Source of the DNA: Bacteroidota bacterium
GTDB lineage: Bacteria; Bacteroidota; Bacteroidia; AKYH767-A; 2013-40CM-41-45
Length of the DNA stretch: 64,000 nt
Assembly (NCBI GenBank): GCA_016713765.1
Contig: JADJON010000001.1
Span: 1,798,001-1,862,000, forward strand
Direction of reading: 5' to 3'
The position numbers were made by a program, and so were the translations under genes. Below the pieces are notes generated by a model. That model ran no database searches and had not been told where the DNA came from. It saw only the letters and a list, made by a program, of their open reading frames with translations. Positions 1-7,875 of this stretch are shown here, piece by piece (the stretch's first letter is position 1; the number at the start of each line of letters is the position of its first letter).

Positions 1-338
1 CCTTCGTCGAGACAGCTCATCATGGCGATCTCGATGGCCTCCGAACCTCCGGTGGTGATCAGGATGTCGGTGTAGTCGAGTTCAATCTGGTACCGCTTGT
101 AGTAGGTAGTGAGTTTCTTCCGGTAGGACTCAATGCCGGCAGAGTGGCTGTATTCGACGACTTTCGGCGCGAAATGATGAATGGCATCCAACATGGAATC
201 CGGCGTCTCGATGTCCGGTTGACCGATGTTTAGATGATAGACGGTGCGCCCTGCTTTTTTAGCTTGTTCAGCAAAGGGTACCAGTTTCCGGATAGGAGAA
301 GGCGGCATGGATGCGCCTTTCGTTGAGATCTTCGGCAT
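1..338 (-). CDS. PLP-dependent aminotransferase, class I/II (partial, N-terminal part)
   Basis: Reading leftward from an ATG at 338, 112 codons are present before the window edge, so the catalytic lysine region is missing. The visible part has the class I/II aminotransferase N-terminus: a PPSPIRKL segment, the HLNIGQPDIETPDS segment typical of the aspartate aminotransferase fold, VEYSHSAGIESYRKKL, and ITTGGSEAIEIAM, which leads into the PLP-phosphate-binding region. It probably transfers an amino group between an amino acid and a 2-oxo acid. The substrate cannot be read from this fragment. It starts 12 bases beyond the terminator of the DUF1573 genes and I see no promoter of its own in that short gap, so read-through expression is possible. 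Family call is firm, specificity unknown. Confidence 0.85.
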   Translation of the reverse strand, partial: MPKISTKGASMPPSPIRKLVPFAEQAKKAGRTVYHLNIGQPDIETPDSMLDAIHHFAPKVVEYSHSAGIESYRKKLTTYYKRYQIELDYTDILITTGGSEAIEIAMMSCLDE

Positions 339-350
339 GGAAGCGGGAAA

Positions 351-380
351 TAAAAAAGCCCTCCTTGTGGGAGGGCTTAA
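351..380 (-). terminator. Rho-independent terminator of the DUF1573 operon
   Basis: A 9-bp perfect stem (356-364 with 370-378, AAGCCCTCC against GGAGGGCTT) with a 5-base loop is followed on the minus strand by a run of U residues (the A run at 352-357). It lies 19 bases past the stop of the last DUF1573 gene and just before the aminotransferase start. Confidence 0.8.
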
Positions 381-398
381 AATTAGGAATTTCCCTGA

Positions 399-842
399 TT
401 ACTTGGTCTCAGCCGGTTTTTCCGGTGCTTCGACGTTTCCTTTAAGGTGCAACACCTTTTGTCCGCTTTTGGCATTGGAGGTGATGGTAATGGTCTTGTC
501 TTGCATACCCATTTTGCCGGTCGAGTTGAACTCGACATGGATGGTTCCTTTCGCGCTTTTTGCGATCGGCTCTTTCGGATAAGAAGGTACGGTGCAACCA
601 CAGGAGCCGTGCGCTTCGGTGATGATCAAAGGATCCTTACCGGTATTGACGAAGTTGAAGTCGTAGGTAACCTTATCTCCTTGCTTGATGGAGCCGAAGT
701 TGTACTCTTCCACGTCGAATTTGAAGTCAGCCGCGTTCTTGTTGTCGACAGCTGCAGCCGAAGATGCCGGAGCTGCCGGAGTTTGTGCTTGAGCAGCCGC
801 CACGAACAGGAACATGCTGACTGCCAGGATCGCTTTTTTCAT
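399..842 (-). CDS. DUF1573 domain-containing secreted protein (third of three)
   Basis: A 147-residue protein with a signal peptide (MKKAILAVSMFLFVAAAQAQ) followed by one DUF1573 domain, an immunoglobulin-like fold common in Bacteroidota envelopes. Family marks are the EYNFGSIKQGDKVTYDF strand pair, FVNTGKDPLIITEAHGSCGC with its CGC cysteine pair, the YPKEPI loop and VEFNSTGKMGMQDKTITI. Between signal peptide and domain is an Ala/Pro/Ser-rich linker. The C-terminus ends in a short charged tail (EAPEKPAETK). The biochemical role of DUF1573 is not established; a structural or binding role outside the cytoplasm is inferred. It is the distal gene of a tandem triplet and is followed by a strong terminator. 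Confidence 0.9.
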   Translation of the reverse strand: MKKAILAVSMFLFVAAAQAQTPAAPASSAAAVDNKNAADFKFDVEEYNFGSIKQGDKVTYDFNFVNTGKDPLIITEAHGSCGCTVPSYPKEPIAKSAKGTIHVEFNSTGKMGMQDKTITITSNAKSGQKVLHLKGNVEAPEKPAETK

Positions 843-877
843 TGGTTGTTTAATTATGTGGTTGGTTTAGGGTGAAC

Positions 878-1330
878 TTATTTCGTTGGTTGTGCGGCCG
901 GTTGTTCTACCGGTTTGTCCACGGTGCCTTTCAAATGCAACACCATCGGATTTTGCTTCGCGTTGGAGGTGATGGTTACCGTGCGATCCTGCACTCCCAA
1001 CTTACCGGTCGAGTTGAACGTGACCTTGATCGTGCCACTCTGTCCTTTCATGATCGGTTCTTTCGGCCACTGCGGAACCGTACAGCCGCAGGATGCCTGG
1101 GCGTTGGTGATGATGAGGGGTTCGTTTCCGGTGTTGGTGAAGGTGAAATCGTAGGAAACGGTTTGGCCCTGCGTGATCGTACCAAAGGCGTATTCGTCCT
1201 TCTCAAAGGTGAATTCGGCCTGATTGGATGCGTTACCGATGTTGTCGAGCGTCTTCTTTTCGGTTTGAGCGAAGCTGGAAGTGGTCGACAATGTCAGCAG
1301 GAAAGCAAAAATTGCGGTGATCTTTTTCAT
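878..1330 (-). CDS. DUF1573 domain-containing secreted protein (second of three)
   Basis: A 150-residue paralogue of its two neighbours with a signal peptide (MKKITAIFAFLLTLSTTSSFAQ) and one DUF1573 domain. The domain repeats the EYAFGTITQGQTVSYDF, NTGNEPLIITNAQASCGC and VTFNSTGKLGVQDRTVTI blocks. The CGC cysteine pair and the PKEPI loop are kept. The tail is Pro/Gln/Ala-rich (EQPAAQPTK). It sits 24 bases downstream of the first copy and 35 bases upstream of the third with no promoter or terminator between them, which fits co-transcription. Function unknown; exported, probably periplasmic or surface-associated. Confidence 0.9.
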   Translation of the reverse strand: MKKITAIFAFLLTLSTTSSFAQTEKKTLDNIGNASNQAEFTFEKDEYAFGTITQGQTVSYDFTFTNTGNEPLIITNAQASCGCTVPQWPKEPIMKGQSGTIKVTFNSTGKLGVQDRTVTITSNAKQNPMVLHLKGTVDKPVEQPAAQPTK

Positions 1331-1354
1331 AGTGGATGAGGAGGGTTGATCGAA

Positions 1355-1831
1355 TTATTTCGAGTTTTCAAGCGGCATACCGCCGGTCTTCTTGAACGGC
1401 ATTGCCTGATCGGAAGTTTCTTCAGAAGCTTCAACAACTCCTTTTATGGTCAGGACTTTGGTATCCGTTTTTCCGTTCGAGTTGATGGTTACCGTTTTCG
1501 TGAAGGCGCCGACGCGTTTGGTGTCGTAATGAACCTTGATCACCCCGGTTTGTCCTTTCATGATCGGCTCTTTCGGGTAGGTAGGTACGGTGCAGCCGCA
1601 ACTTCCCTTGGCGTTGGAGATGATCAAAGGTTCTTTGCCCGTATTTTTGAACTTGAACTCACAATTGCCGTCCGCTCCCTGTTTGATGGTGCCGTAATCG
1701 TGTGTTTCATTTTCAAACGTGATTTCCGGTGCGTTAGGGTTATCGGCTTTGGGGGCTGGAGCTGCATCCTGCGCCTGGCTGGTCAGCGCCAGTAAGAACA
1801 TGATGCACAGCGAAGTAGTTATTTTTTTCAT
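1355..1831 (-). CDS. DUF1573 domain-containing secreted protein (first of three)
   Basis: The start is placed at the ATG at 1831, giving 158 residues and a signal peptide (MKKITTSLCIMFLLALTSQA). A longer reading frame to 1918 exists, but it would begin upstream of the promoter at 1850-1857 and would bury the signal peptide. The domain carries THDYGTIKQGADGNCEFKF, NTGKEPLIISNAKGSCGC, TYPKEPIMKGQTGVIKV and KTVTINSNGKTDTKVL. It diverges most from its sisters in the middle (HYDTKRVGAFTK in place of FNSTGKxGxQD). As the promoter-proximal gene it likely leads a three-gene operon ending at the terminator at 351-380. Confidence 0.9.
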   Translation of the reverse strand: MKKITTSLCIMFLLALTSQAQDAAPAPKADNPNAPEITFENETHDYGTIKQGADGNCEFKFKNTGKEPLIISNAKGSCGCTVPTYPKEPIMKGQTGVIKVHYDTKRVGAFTKTVTINSNGKTDTKVLTIKGVVEASEETSDQAMPFKKTGGMPLENSK

Positions 1832-1849
1832 AGTGATAGCGGGTTTACG

Positions 1850-1857
1850 CAAAGATA
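1850..1857 (-). promoter_or_regulatory. Promoter -7 element of the DUF1573 operon
   Basis: On the minus strand this reads TATCTTTG, an exact match to the Bacteroidota TAnnTTTG element, ending 18 bases before the ATG at 1831. No convincing TTTG -33 box is seen at the usual spacing. Confidence 0.6.
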
Positions 1858-1945
1858 CGGATTGAGGCTTTGGCGCGGTCTTATTGCAAATCCTTTGCCA
1901 AAAGTAATCAGGCTGCAATGAAGTCAGTATTAACGAGGGAATGGC

Positions 1946-1953
1946 TAATTTTG
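1946..1953 (+). promoter_or_regulatory. Promoter -7 element of tRNA-Gly
   Basis: TAATTTTG matches TAnnTTTG exactly and ends 9 bases before the first base of the tRNA, which predicts a very short 5' leader. No clear -33 box. Confidence 0.6.
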
Positions 1954-1962
1954 TACTGAACA

Positions 1963-2035
<73 letters not shown>

Positions 2036-2060
2036 CCTACTTCATTTTTCCTCCAAGATC

Positions 2061-2093
2061 AAAGGCCCGGAAATCGAGGATTTCCGGGCCTTT
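2061..2093. terminator. Bidirectional hairpin terminator between tRNA-Gly and porX
   Basis: A perfect 15-bp stem (2061-2075 with 2079-2093) with a 3-base GAG loop. The T-rich end on each strand is only three bases. It lies after the tRNA on the plus strand and after the porX stop on the minus strand, so it probably serves both. Confidence 0.75.
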
Positions 2094-2112
2094 GCGCAAG
2101 TGGAAGCTTGGA

Positions 2113-3675
2113 TCAGGCCTTAGAAGTCAGGACAGCAAATGGGATCACCATTTCCTCCAACGAAATGCCTCCGTGCTGTAAGGTGTTCCGGTAGAAGGAA
2201 ACGTAGTAATTGTAGTTGTTCGGGTAGGCAAAGAACTGATCACCCCGTGTAAAGACGAATGCCTGGGAGAGGTTAACGCGCGGCAGAAACGCATCGGCCG
2301 GGTTTTTTACTTCGAAGACATCTTTCTTATCGTAATTGAGGTTGCGCCCCTGCTTGTAACGGAGGTTTGAATTTACGCTCCGGTCACCTACGATCTTCAC
2401 CGGTTCCTTCACGCGGATCGTTCCGTGGTCGGTTGTGATGATGAGCCGGACCTTCTTCTCGGCAAGGCGGCGTAAGGCTTCGAGCAGTGGCGAGTGTTCA
2501 AACCAGGATTTGGTCAATGACCGGTAGGCTGCTTCGTCGTCTGCAAGCTCACGGATCATCTCCATTTCCGTACGGGCGTGCGAAAGCATATCAACGAAAT
2601 TGTAGACGATCACATTCAGCTTATTCTGCATTTTATTGGAGAGCGACTCGACCAATTCCTTGCCTTCGTTGTGATTGGTGATCTTGGTATACGAGAACTT
2701 GTACTCTTTGCGGAATCTTTTCAGTGTGTCGCCAAGGAAATCCGCTTCGTGCATGTTCTTGCCGCCCTCGTCTTCGTCGTTCTTCCACCATTGTGGGAAC
2801 CGGGACTCGATTTCTGAAGGCATCAAACCGGCGAAGATGGCGTTTCGGGCATACTGGGTGGCGGTGGGCAGGATACCGCAGTACAATTCGTCGTCCTGAA
2901 CGCGGTAGAGATCCGCCAGGATCGGTTGTATCGTTTTCCATTGATCGTACCGCAGGTTGTCGATCAGGATCAGGAAGACCGGATCAGCCGAAGCGTCCAC
3001 CGCAGGGAGGATCCGCTTCTTCATCAATTGGTGCGAAAGCACCGGCGTAGCCTGCTCGTCCGGCGTACGTAACCATTGCAGGTAATTGCGCTCGACGAAG
3101 CGGGAGAAAAGGTTGTTGGCTTCATTCTTCTGAGAGGTCAGAATCTCGTACATGCTCTGATCCGAGGATTTTTCCAACTCAAGTTCCCAGAATACGAGTT
3201 TCCGGTAGACCTCCTGCCATTCCTGCCAATTCAGTTTATCGCTCAAGGACATACCGATCTGGCGAAAGTCCTGCATGTAGTCGGAGGTGGTCTTTTCGCT
3301 GATCAGCCGTTTGTTTTCCAGGTTCTTCTTCAGTGCAAGCAGGATCTGGTTGGGATTGACCGGTTTGATCAGGTAGTCGGCGATCTTGCTGCCGATCGCC
3401 TGTTCCATGATGTGCTCTTCTTCGCTTTTCGTGATCATGATTACCGGTACGTCCGCCCGGATGTTCTTGAGTCGGGAAAGGGTTTCGAGGCCTGACAGAC
3501 CGGGCATGTTCTCATCCAGAAATACGATCGCGAAATCGCTCTTCCTGACCGCCTCCAATGCATCCTCGCCGTTGGTTACTGTGGTAACATCGTAGCCTTT
3601 TTCCTGAAGGAAGAGGAGGTGGGGTTTCAGGAGGTCGATTTCATCGTCGGCCCAGAGTATTCGGATCTTGTCCAT
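2113..3675 (-). CDS. porX: PorX: response regulator with PglZ-type phosphatase domain
   Basis: A 520-residue protein starting at the ATG at 3675 (MDKIRILWADDEIDLLKPH, a near-invariant PorX N-terminus). The longer frame to 3735 starts upstream of the promoter element and is rejected. Residues 1-120 form a CheY-like receiver with acidic residues D10/D11, phospho-acceptor D54 (VFLDENMPG) and K104 (YLIKP). A helical linker follows. The C-terminal half is a PglZ alkaline-phosphatase-superfamily domain, with LIDNLRYDQW and the metal-site segment ITTDHGTIRV. In the family PorX, with the kinase PorY, controls T9SS gene expression and secretion, and its PglZ domain is a Zn-dependent phosphodiesterase. 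No porY is nearby. Two T9SS cargo genes lie elsewhere in the window. Confidence 0.95.
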   Translation of the reverse strand: MDKIRILWADDEIDLLKPHLLFLQEKGYDVTTVTNGEDALEAVRKSDFAIVFLDENMPGLSGLETLSRLKNIRADVPVIMITKSEEEHIMEQAIGSKIADYLIKPVNPNQILLALKKNLENKRLISEKTTSDYMQDFRQIGMSLSDKLNWQEWQEVYRKLVFWELELEKSSDQSMYEILTSQKNEANNLFSRFVERNYLQWLRTPDEQATPVLSHQLMKKRILPAVDASADPVFLILIDNLRYDQWKTIQPILADLYRVQDDELYCGILPTATQYARNAIFAGLMPSEIESRFPQWWKNDEDEGGKNMHEADFLGDTLKRFRKEYKFSYTKITNHNEGKELVESLSNKMQNKLNVIVYNFVDMLSHARTEMEMIRELADDEAAYRSLTKSWFEHSPLLEALRRLAEKKVRLIITTDHGTIRVKEPVKIVGDRSVNSNLRYKQGRNLNYDKKDVFEVKNPADAFLPRVNLSQAFVFTRGDQFFAYPNNYNYYVSFYRNTLQHGGISLEEMVIPFAVLTSKA

Positions 3676-3710
3676 ATTCAGCGGGAGGAAGGGGGCGGTG
3701 GTGCCTGCGT

Positions 3711-3718
3711 CAAAGGTA
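3711..3718 (-). promoter_or_regulatory. Promoter -7 element of porX
   Basis: The minus strand reads TACCTTTG, an exact TAnnTTTG match, ending 35 bases before the ATG at 3675. Its position argues for that ATG rather than the upstream in-frame ATG at 3735. Confidence 0.55.
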
Positions 3719-3894
3719 GCAACTGTGGGTCTCATGAGGGGATTTCAGTATTATCTCGGTTTGGAATCGTCCGGAAAACTTTCCGACTGCTCATCAACGG
3801 CAGGTTTCCGCTTTAATTGAATCCGAAGAGAGAAATGAATCCCGTGGAAAGACCGATATTTGCCGCGGTTCACGCAAGAACCATGCAATAGCCT

Positions 3895-5115
3895 GTGGCC
3901 AACCAGTTAAAAATCGTCAATGACCCGATCTATGGATTCATTCGGCTCCCCAGTGAGCGGGTGTTCCTGTTGATCGAGCATCCATATTTCCAGCGGTTGC
4001 GCCGGATCCGGCAACTTGGCATGACGCACCTGGTTTATCCTGGCGCATTGCATACACGGTTCCATCATGCGCTGGGCGCCATGCACCTGATGGGAGAGGC
4101 TGTCGAGGTACTTCGGTCGAAGGGGCATCTCATTACGCCAGAGGAGGCGGAGGCTGTCACCATCGCGATACTGCTCCACGATATCGGGCACGGTCCGTTT
4201 TCACATGCGCTCGAAGACAGCATCGTTCCGGGGATCCGGCATGAGGAATTGTCCTCCTTGTTCATGGATCGCCTGAACCGGGATTTCGACGGATCGCTGC
4301 AATTGGCGCTTACCATTTTCAGAGATCAATATCCCAAACGATTTCTGCACCAATTGGTATCCAGTCAACTTGATATGGATCGCCTCGATTACCTGAGCAG
4401 GGATAGTTTTTTTACCGGTGTAAGCGAGGGGGTTATCAGCCATGACCGAATCATCAAGATGCTGGAAGTGCAAGACGACCAACTGGCCATTGAAGAGAAG
4501 GGCATCTACAGCATCGAAAAGTTCATCGTTGCCCGTCGGCTGATGTACTGGCAGGTTTATCTACACAAGACCGTAGTAGGAGCGGAAAGATTGCTGATCA
4601 GTATTCTGAAACGGGCAGGGGAATTGGTGCGCTCCGGGCAGCATTTGTTCGCCACACCCGCCTTGGATCTCTTTCTGCGAAATTCGTTTACGCTGGATGA
4701 TTTCCGCGAACGTCCCGACTTGCTGGATGCTTTCGCGGAGTTGGATGACAGTGATATCACAACAGCTGTCAAGATCTGGAGCAAAGGCCCGGATTACATT
4801 CTGCGTGAATTGTGTTTCCGACTGGTCAACCGGCGACTGTTCAAGATCGTATTGAGAAAGGATCCATTCTCCGAGTCTGAAATCCGGGAAATCAGTGAAC
4901 GGATCCGGGACCGGTTTTCAGTCGATGAGCGGGATATGCACTATTTTCTGGAGACCGGCAGCATCGTCAATAATGCCTATAATTCCAGCAGCGATAAGAT
5001 CAATATCATCCTGAAGGACGGTACCGTGAAAGATATTGCGGAAGCGGCGGACACCCTGAATATTAAGGAACTCAGCACAACCGTGGAAAAGCATTACCTC
5101 TTGTTCCCGAAGTGA
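3895..5115 (+). CDS. HD-domain phosphohydrolase (YdhJ/dGTPase-like)
   Basis: A 406-residue cytoplasmic protein beginning with GTG; the only nearby upstream ATG (3883) meets a stop at once. It opens with VNDPIYGFIRLPS, typical of this family. Metal-binding HD residues are visible in order: H57/H58 in TRFHHALGAMHLMG, the HD pair H95-D96 in LLHDIGHGPFSHALE, and a distal Asp in LDMDRLDYLSRD (about residue 160). Relatives are SAMHD1-like dNTP triphosphohydrolases, but the substrate of this subgroup cannot be told from sequence. It precedes the lipid A genes by 143 bases. A GATATTTG sequence (one mismatch to the promoter element) lies at about 3856. Confidence 0.88.
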   Translation: MANQLKIVNDPIYGFIRLPSERVFLLIEHPYFQRLRRIRQLGMTHLVYPGALHTRFHHALGAMHLMGEAVEVLRSKGHLITPEEAEAVTIAILLHDIGHGPFSHALEDSIVPGIRHEELSSLFMDRLNRDFDGSLQLALTIFRDQYPKRFLHQLVSSQLDMDRLDYLSRDSFFTGVSEGVISHDRIIKMLEVQDDQLAIEEKGIYSIEKFIVARRLMYWQVYLHKTVVGAERLLISILKRAGELVRSGQHLFATPALDLFLRNSFTLDDFRERPDLLDAFAELDDSDITTAVKIWSKGPDYILRELCFRLVNRRLFKIVLRKDPFSESEIREISERIRDRFSVDERDMHYFLETGSIVNNAYNSSSDKINIILKDGTVKDIAEAADTLNIKELSTTVEKHYLLFPK

Positions 5116-5258
5116 TCCGATAGCCTTTCCCGTCGGTTCATCGTCATTTTATTTTTTCACGCCAATATCCCTGTTTTTCGCTCGTTTTTAGGTGGTTAGC
5201 TAAACAGCAATTGACTGCTATTGTACTTTAGCCGTACCTTAGAACCTCAATTCGGACC

Positions 5259-6302
5259 ATGGAATTTACCGCAAAACAGATCTGTGAGTTGCTGAACGGG
5301 ACGCTGGAAGGTGATCCCGGCATCAAGGTAAATCAGCTGAGCAAGATCGAGGAAGGTGTTCCGGGTTCTCTTACTTTTTTAGCTAACCCGAAGTACGAAT
5401 CCTTCCTCTACACCACGAAGGCTTCACTGGCGATCGTCAATCAGGATTTTCGACCCGTACAACCGGTTATCCCTGCCCTTTTGCGCGTACCGGATGCCTA
5501 CCAGGCATTTGTCAAATTGCTGGAGATCTACAATCAGCTCCAACGCGATAAGAAAGGCATCGAACAACCTTCGTTCCTTGCACCAACCGCATCGATCGGT
5601 GAAGGATGTTATGTCGGTGCATTCGCCTATGTGGGGAACAATGCCCGTATTGGAAAGAACGTCAAGATTTATCCGCAGGTCTACATCGGTGATAATGTGG
5701 TAATCGGCGACAATACCACCCTTTTTGCCGGTGCCCGTGTCTATTCCGACTGTGTAATCGGGAAGGATTGTACGTTGCATACAGGAGTGGTCGTAGGAGC
5801 CGATGGTTTCGGATTTACACCGAACCGGGAAAACCAATACCAGAAAGTTGCCCAGATCGGCAATGTGATCATCGAAGACCACGTGGAGATCGGGGCTAAC
5901 AGTACGGTCGATCGTGCGACCCTGGGATCAACGATCATCCGCAAGGGCGCAAAGTTGGATAACCTTATTCAGATCGCCCACAATGTGGAGATAGGAGAGA
6001 ATACTGTTATTGCTGCACAAACCGGAGTTGCCGGGTCAACCAAGATTGGACGCGATTGTATGATCGGTGGCCAGGTTGGAATCGTTGGACATATCACAAT
6101 CGCGGATCAGGTCAAGATCGCTGCCCAGTCGGGTATCGGTTCCAGTATCGTAACCCCGGGTGAGATTGTTCAGGGTTCTCCCGCTTTTAACATCGGCGAC
6201 TACAAGCGAACCTATGTGGTCTTCCGAAAGCTTCCTCAGTTGGAACGCAGGATCCAGGAGTTGGAGCAAATGCTGGTGGATCTAAAACAGCTGATGGGTT
6301 AA
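5259..6302 (+). CDS. lpxD: UDP-3-O-(3-hydroxyacyl)glucosamine N-acyltransferase LpxD
   Basis: A 347-residue cytoplasmic enzyme for the third step of lipid A synthesis: it moves a 3-hydroxyacyl chain from acyl-ACP to the 2-amino group of UDP-3-O-acylglucosamine. Residues 1-100 form the uridine-binding N-terminal domain ([18 protein letters not shown]). From about 105 there are many hexapeptide repeats of the left-handed beta helix. The conserved [18 protein letters not shown] and [17 protein letters not shown] segments include the catalytic histidine (IAHN). A C-terminal helix ends it. Length is normal. A weak promoter-like TACTTTAG lies about 35 bases upstream of the start. A terminator follows, so lpxC-fabZ has its own promoter. 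Confidence 0.95.
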   Translation: MEFTAKQICELLNGTLEGDPGIKVNQLSKIEEGVPGSLTFLANPKYESFLYTTKASLAIVNQDFRPVQPVIPALLRVPDAYQAFVKLLEIYNQLQRDKKGIEQPSFLAPTASIGEGCYVGAFAYVGNNARIGKNVKIYPQVYIGDNVVIGDNTTLFAGARVYSDCVIGKDCTLHTGVVVGADGFGFTPNRENQYQKVAQIGNVIIEDHVEIGANSTVDRATLGSTIIRKGAKLDNLIQIAHNVEIGENTVIAAQTGVAGSTKIGRDCMIGGQVGIVGHITIADQVKIAAQSGIGSSIVTPGEIVQGSPAFNIGDYKRTYVVFRKLPQLERRIQELEQMLVDLKQLMG

Positions 6303-6311
6303 GCTGTTTTT

Positions 6312-6331
6312 GGCCCGAATTCGGGCTTTTT
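6312..6331 (+). terminator. Rho-independent terminator after lpxD
   Basis: A short GC-rich stem (GCCCG at 6313-6317 with CGGGC at 6322-6326, AATT loop) is followed directly by five T residues, ten bases past the lpxD stop. Confidence 0.6.
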
Positions 6332-6348
6332 ACTGTGGATTTATTTTT

Positions 6349-6356
6349 TAATTTTG
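6349..6356 (+). promoter_or_regulatory. Promoter -7 element of lpxC-fabZ
   Basis: TAATTTTG is an exact TAnnTTTG match located between the lpxD terminator and the lpxC-fabZ start. The -33 region is T-rich but lacks a clean TTTG. Confidence 0.55.
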
Positions 6357-6408
6357 GCGACCCCCAACTTTGTCCGCCTACCCGGACATGGGGCCAATCA
6401 TTTTTCAG

Positions 6409-7875
6409 ATGCCTGAAAATCAGATTATTGCAGAGGCTACGCCGAAGACTGCAGTAGCCAAGCCTGCTGCGGGTGTTCCGGTTTTTCAAACGACGATCAA
6501 AGACTCCATTACCATTTCCGGAGTGGGATTGCATACGGGTGCAAGCGTCAACCTGACATTTCGCCCGGCTCCGGAGCATCATGGCTACAAGTTCTGTCGT
6601 GTTGATCTTCCCGGGAAACCGGTCATCGATGCGGATGTCGATTTTGTCGGGGATACCGAACGCGGGACCACGCTCGTCAAGGACGGGGCCCGGGTCAGTA
6701 CGATCGAACACGTGCTTGCAGCGCTGGTGGGAATGGAGATCGATAACGCTCTCATGGAAGTTGACGGGCCGGAGATTCCGATCCTGGACGGAAGTTCGCT
6801 CCCGTTCATCGAACTGCTGGAGCGGGTCGGTATTGTGGAGCAGTCGGCCGAACGGAAGTACTTTGTATTGCAGGAGAACCTGACCTACGAAGATCCTTCC
6901 CGCAAAACGGAGATGCTGGCTGTTCCGAGTGATGAGTATCGCATCACGGTGATGGTGGATTATAACAGTGATCTCCTCGGCACACAGCATGCTTCGCTTT
7001 ATAATGTCCGCGAATTCAAGTCAGAGATCGCAGGATGCCGTACGTTTGTTTTTCTCCATGAGTTGGAGATGCTGCTGCAGCACAACCTGATCAAAGGCGG
7101 CGACATCAATAACGCGATCGTGGTGGTGGACAAGCCCATCCCGCAGGAGAAGCTTGATTATCTCGCCGGCGTCTTTCACAAGCAAAACGTAAAAGCCGAA
7201 CGTGGTTTTCTGGATAACGTGAAATTGCGTTATATCAACGAACCGGCACGACATAAACTGTTGGATATTGTTGGTGACCTCGCGCTCGTCGGAGCACCGA
7301 TCAAGGGACACATCCTGGCTGCACGTCCGGGGCACGTCGCGAACGTCGCCTTTGCCCGACAGATCAAGGAAATCATGAAGCGGGAGCGTTTCAAGGAGCG
7401 TCCGCCCAAGTATGACCCGAATGTCCCGCCGATGTTTGACGTGAACGGCATCATGAAATTCCTGCCTCACCGTGCGCCGTTCCTCTTCATCGACAAGATC
7501 CTTGAACTTTCCGACCGTCATGTAGTCGGGGTGAAGAGCGTTACGATGAACGAATGGTTCTTTCCCGGACATTTTCCCGGTGCGCCGGTCATGCCGGGCG
7601 TGATCCAGATCGAAGCGATGGCCCAGGTGGGAGGCATTTTAGTGCTGAATACGGTCCCGGATCCGGAGAACTACCTCACGTATTTCATCAAGATCGATAA
7701 CACCAAGTTCCGCGATATGGTGGTGCCGGGTGATACGTTACTTTTTCACCTTGAATTGATCAGCCCGATCCGGCGCGGCATCTGTCATATGCGCGGAAAG
7801 GCCTTTGTCGGCGACAAAGTGGTGATGGAGTCTGAGATGATGGCGCAAATCGTGCGCCGAGACAAGAAAAAATGA
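6409..7875 (+). CDS. lpxC-fabZ: Bifunctional LpxC deacetylase / FabZ hydroxyacyl-ACP dehydratase
   Basis: A fusion of two enzymes, as is usual in Bacteroidota. The N-terminal part (to about residue 320) is LpxC, the Zn-dependent committed step of lipid A synthesis: ISGVGLHTG, the zinc ligand in STIEHVLAALVGMEIDNA, the HKLLDIVGDLAL ligand pair, and GHVANV. The C-terminal 150 residues are FabZ, which dehydrates 3-hydroxyacyl-ACP: LPHRAPFLFIDKI, the catalytic His in FFPGHFPGAPVMPG and Glu in IQIEAMAQ. Start choice is uncertain: ATG at 6409 is used (488 residues); ATG at 6388 and TTG at 6370 are in frame. Each gives an N-terminal extension before the LpxC core. The stop overlaps the lpxA start (ATGA), implying coupling. 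Confidence 0.93.
   Translation: MPENQIIAEATPKTAVAKPAAGVPVFQTTIKDSITISGVGLHTGASVNLTFRPAPEHHGYKFCRVDLPGKPVIDADVDFVGDTERGTTLVKDGARVSTIEHVLAALVGMEIDNALMEVDGPEIPILDGSSLPFIELLERVGIVEQSAERKYFVLQENLTYEDPSRKTEMLAVPSDEYRITVMVDYNSDLLGTQHASLYNVREFKSEIAGCRTFVFLHELEMLLQHNLIKGGDINNAIVVVDKPIPQEKLDYLAGVFHKQNVKAERGFLDNVKLRYINEPARHKLLDIVGDLALVGAPIKGHILAARPGHVANVAFARQIKEIMKRERFKERPPKYDPNVPPMFDVNGIMKFLPHRAPFLFIDKILELSDRHVVGVKSVTMNEWFFPGHFPGAPVMPGVIQIEAMAQVGGILVLNTVPDPENYLTYFIKIDNTKFRDMVVPGDTLLFHLELISPIRRGICHMRGKAFVGDKVVMESEMMAQIVRRDKKK

Noticed and set aside
6187..6990. 267-residue minus-strand frame spanning the lpxD end and lpxC start
   Set aside because: It crosses a terminator and a promoter that belong to the plus-strand genes and has no recognisable domain.
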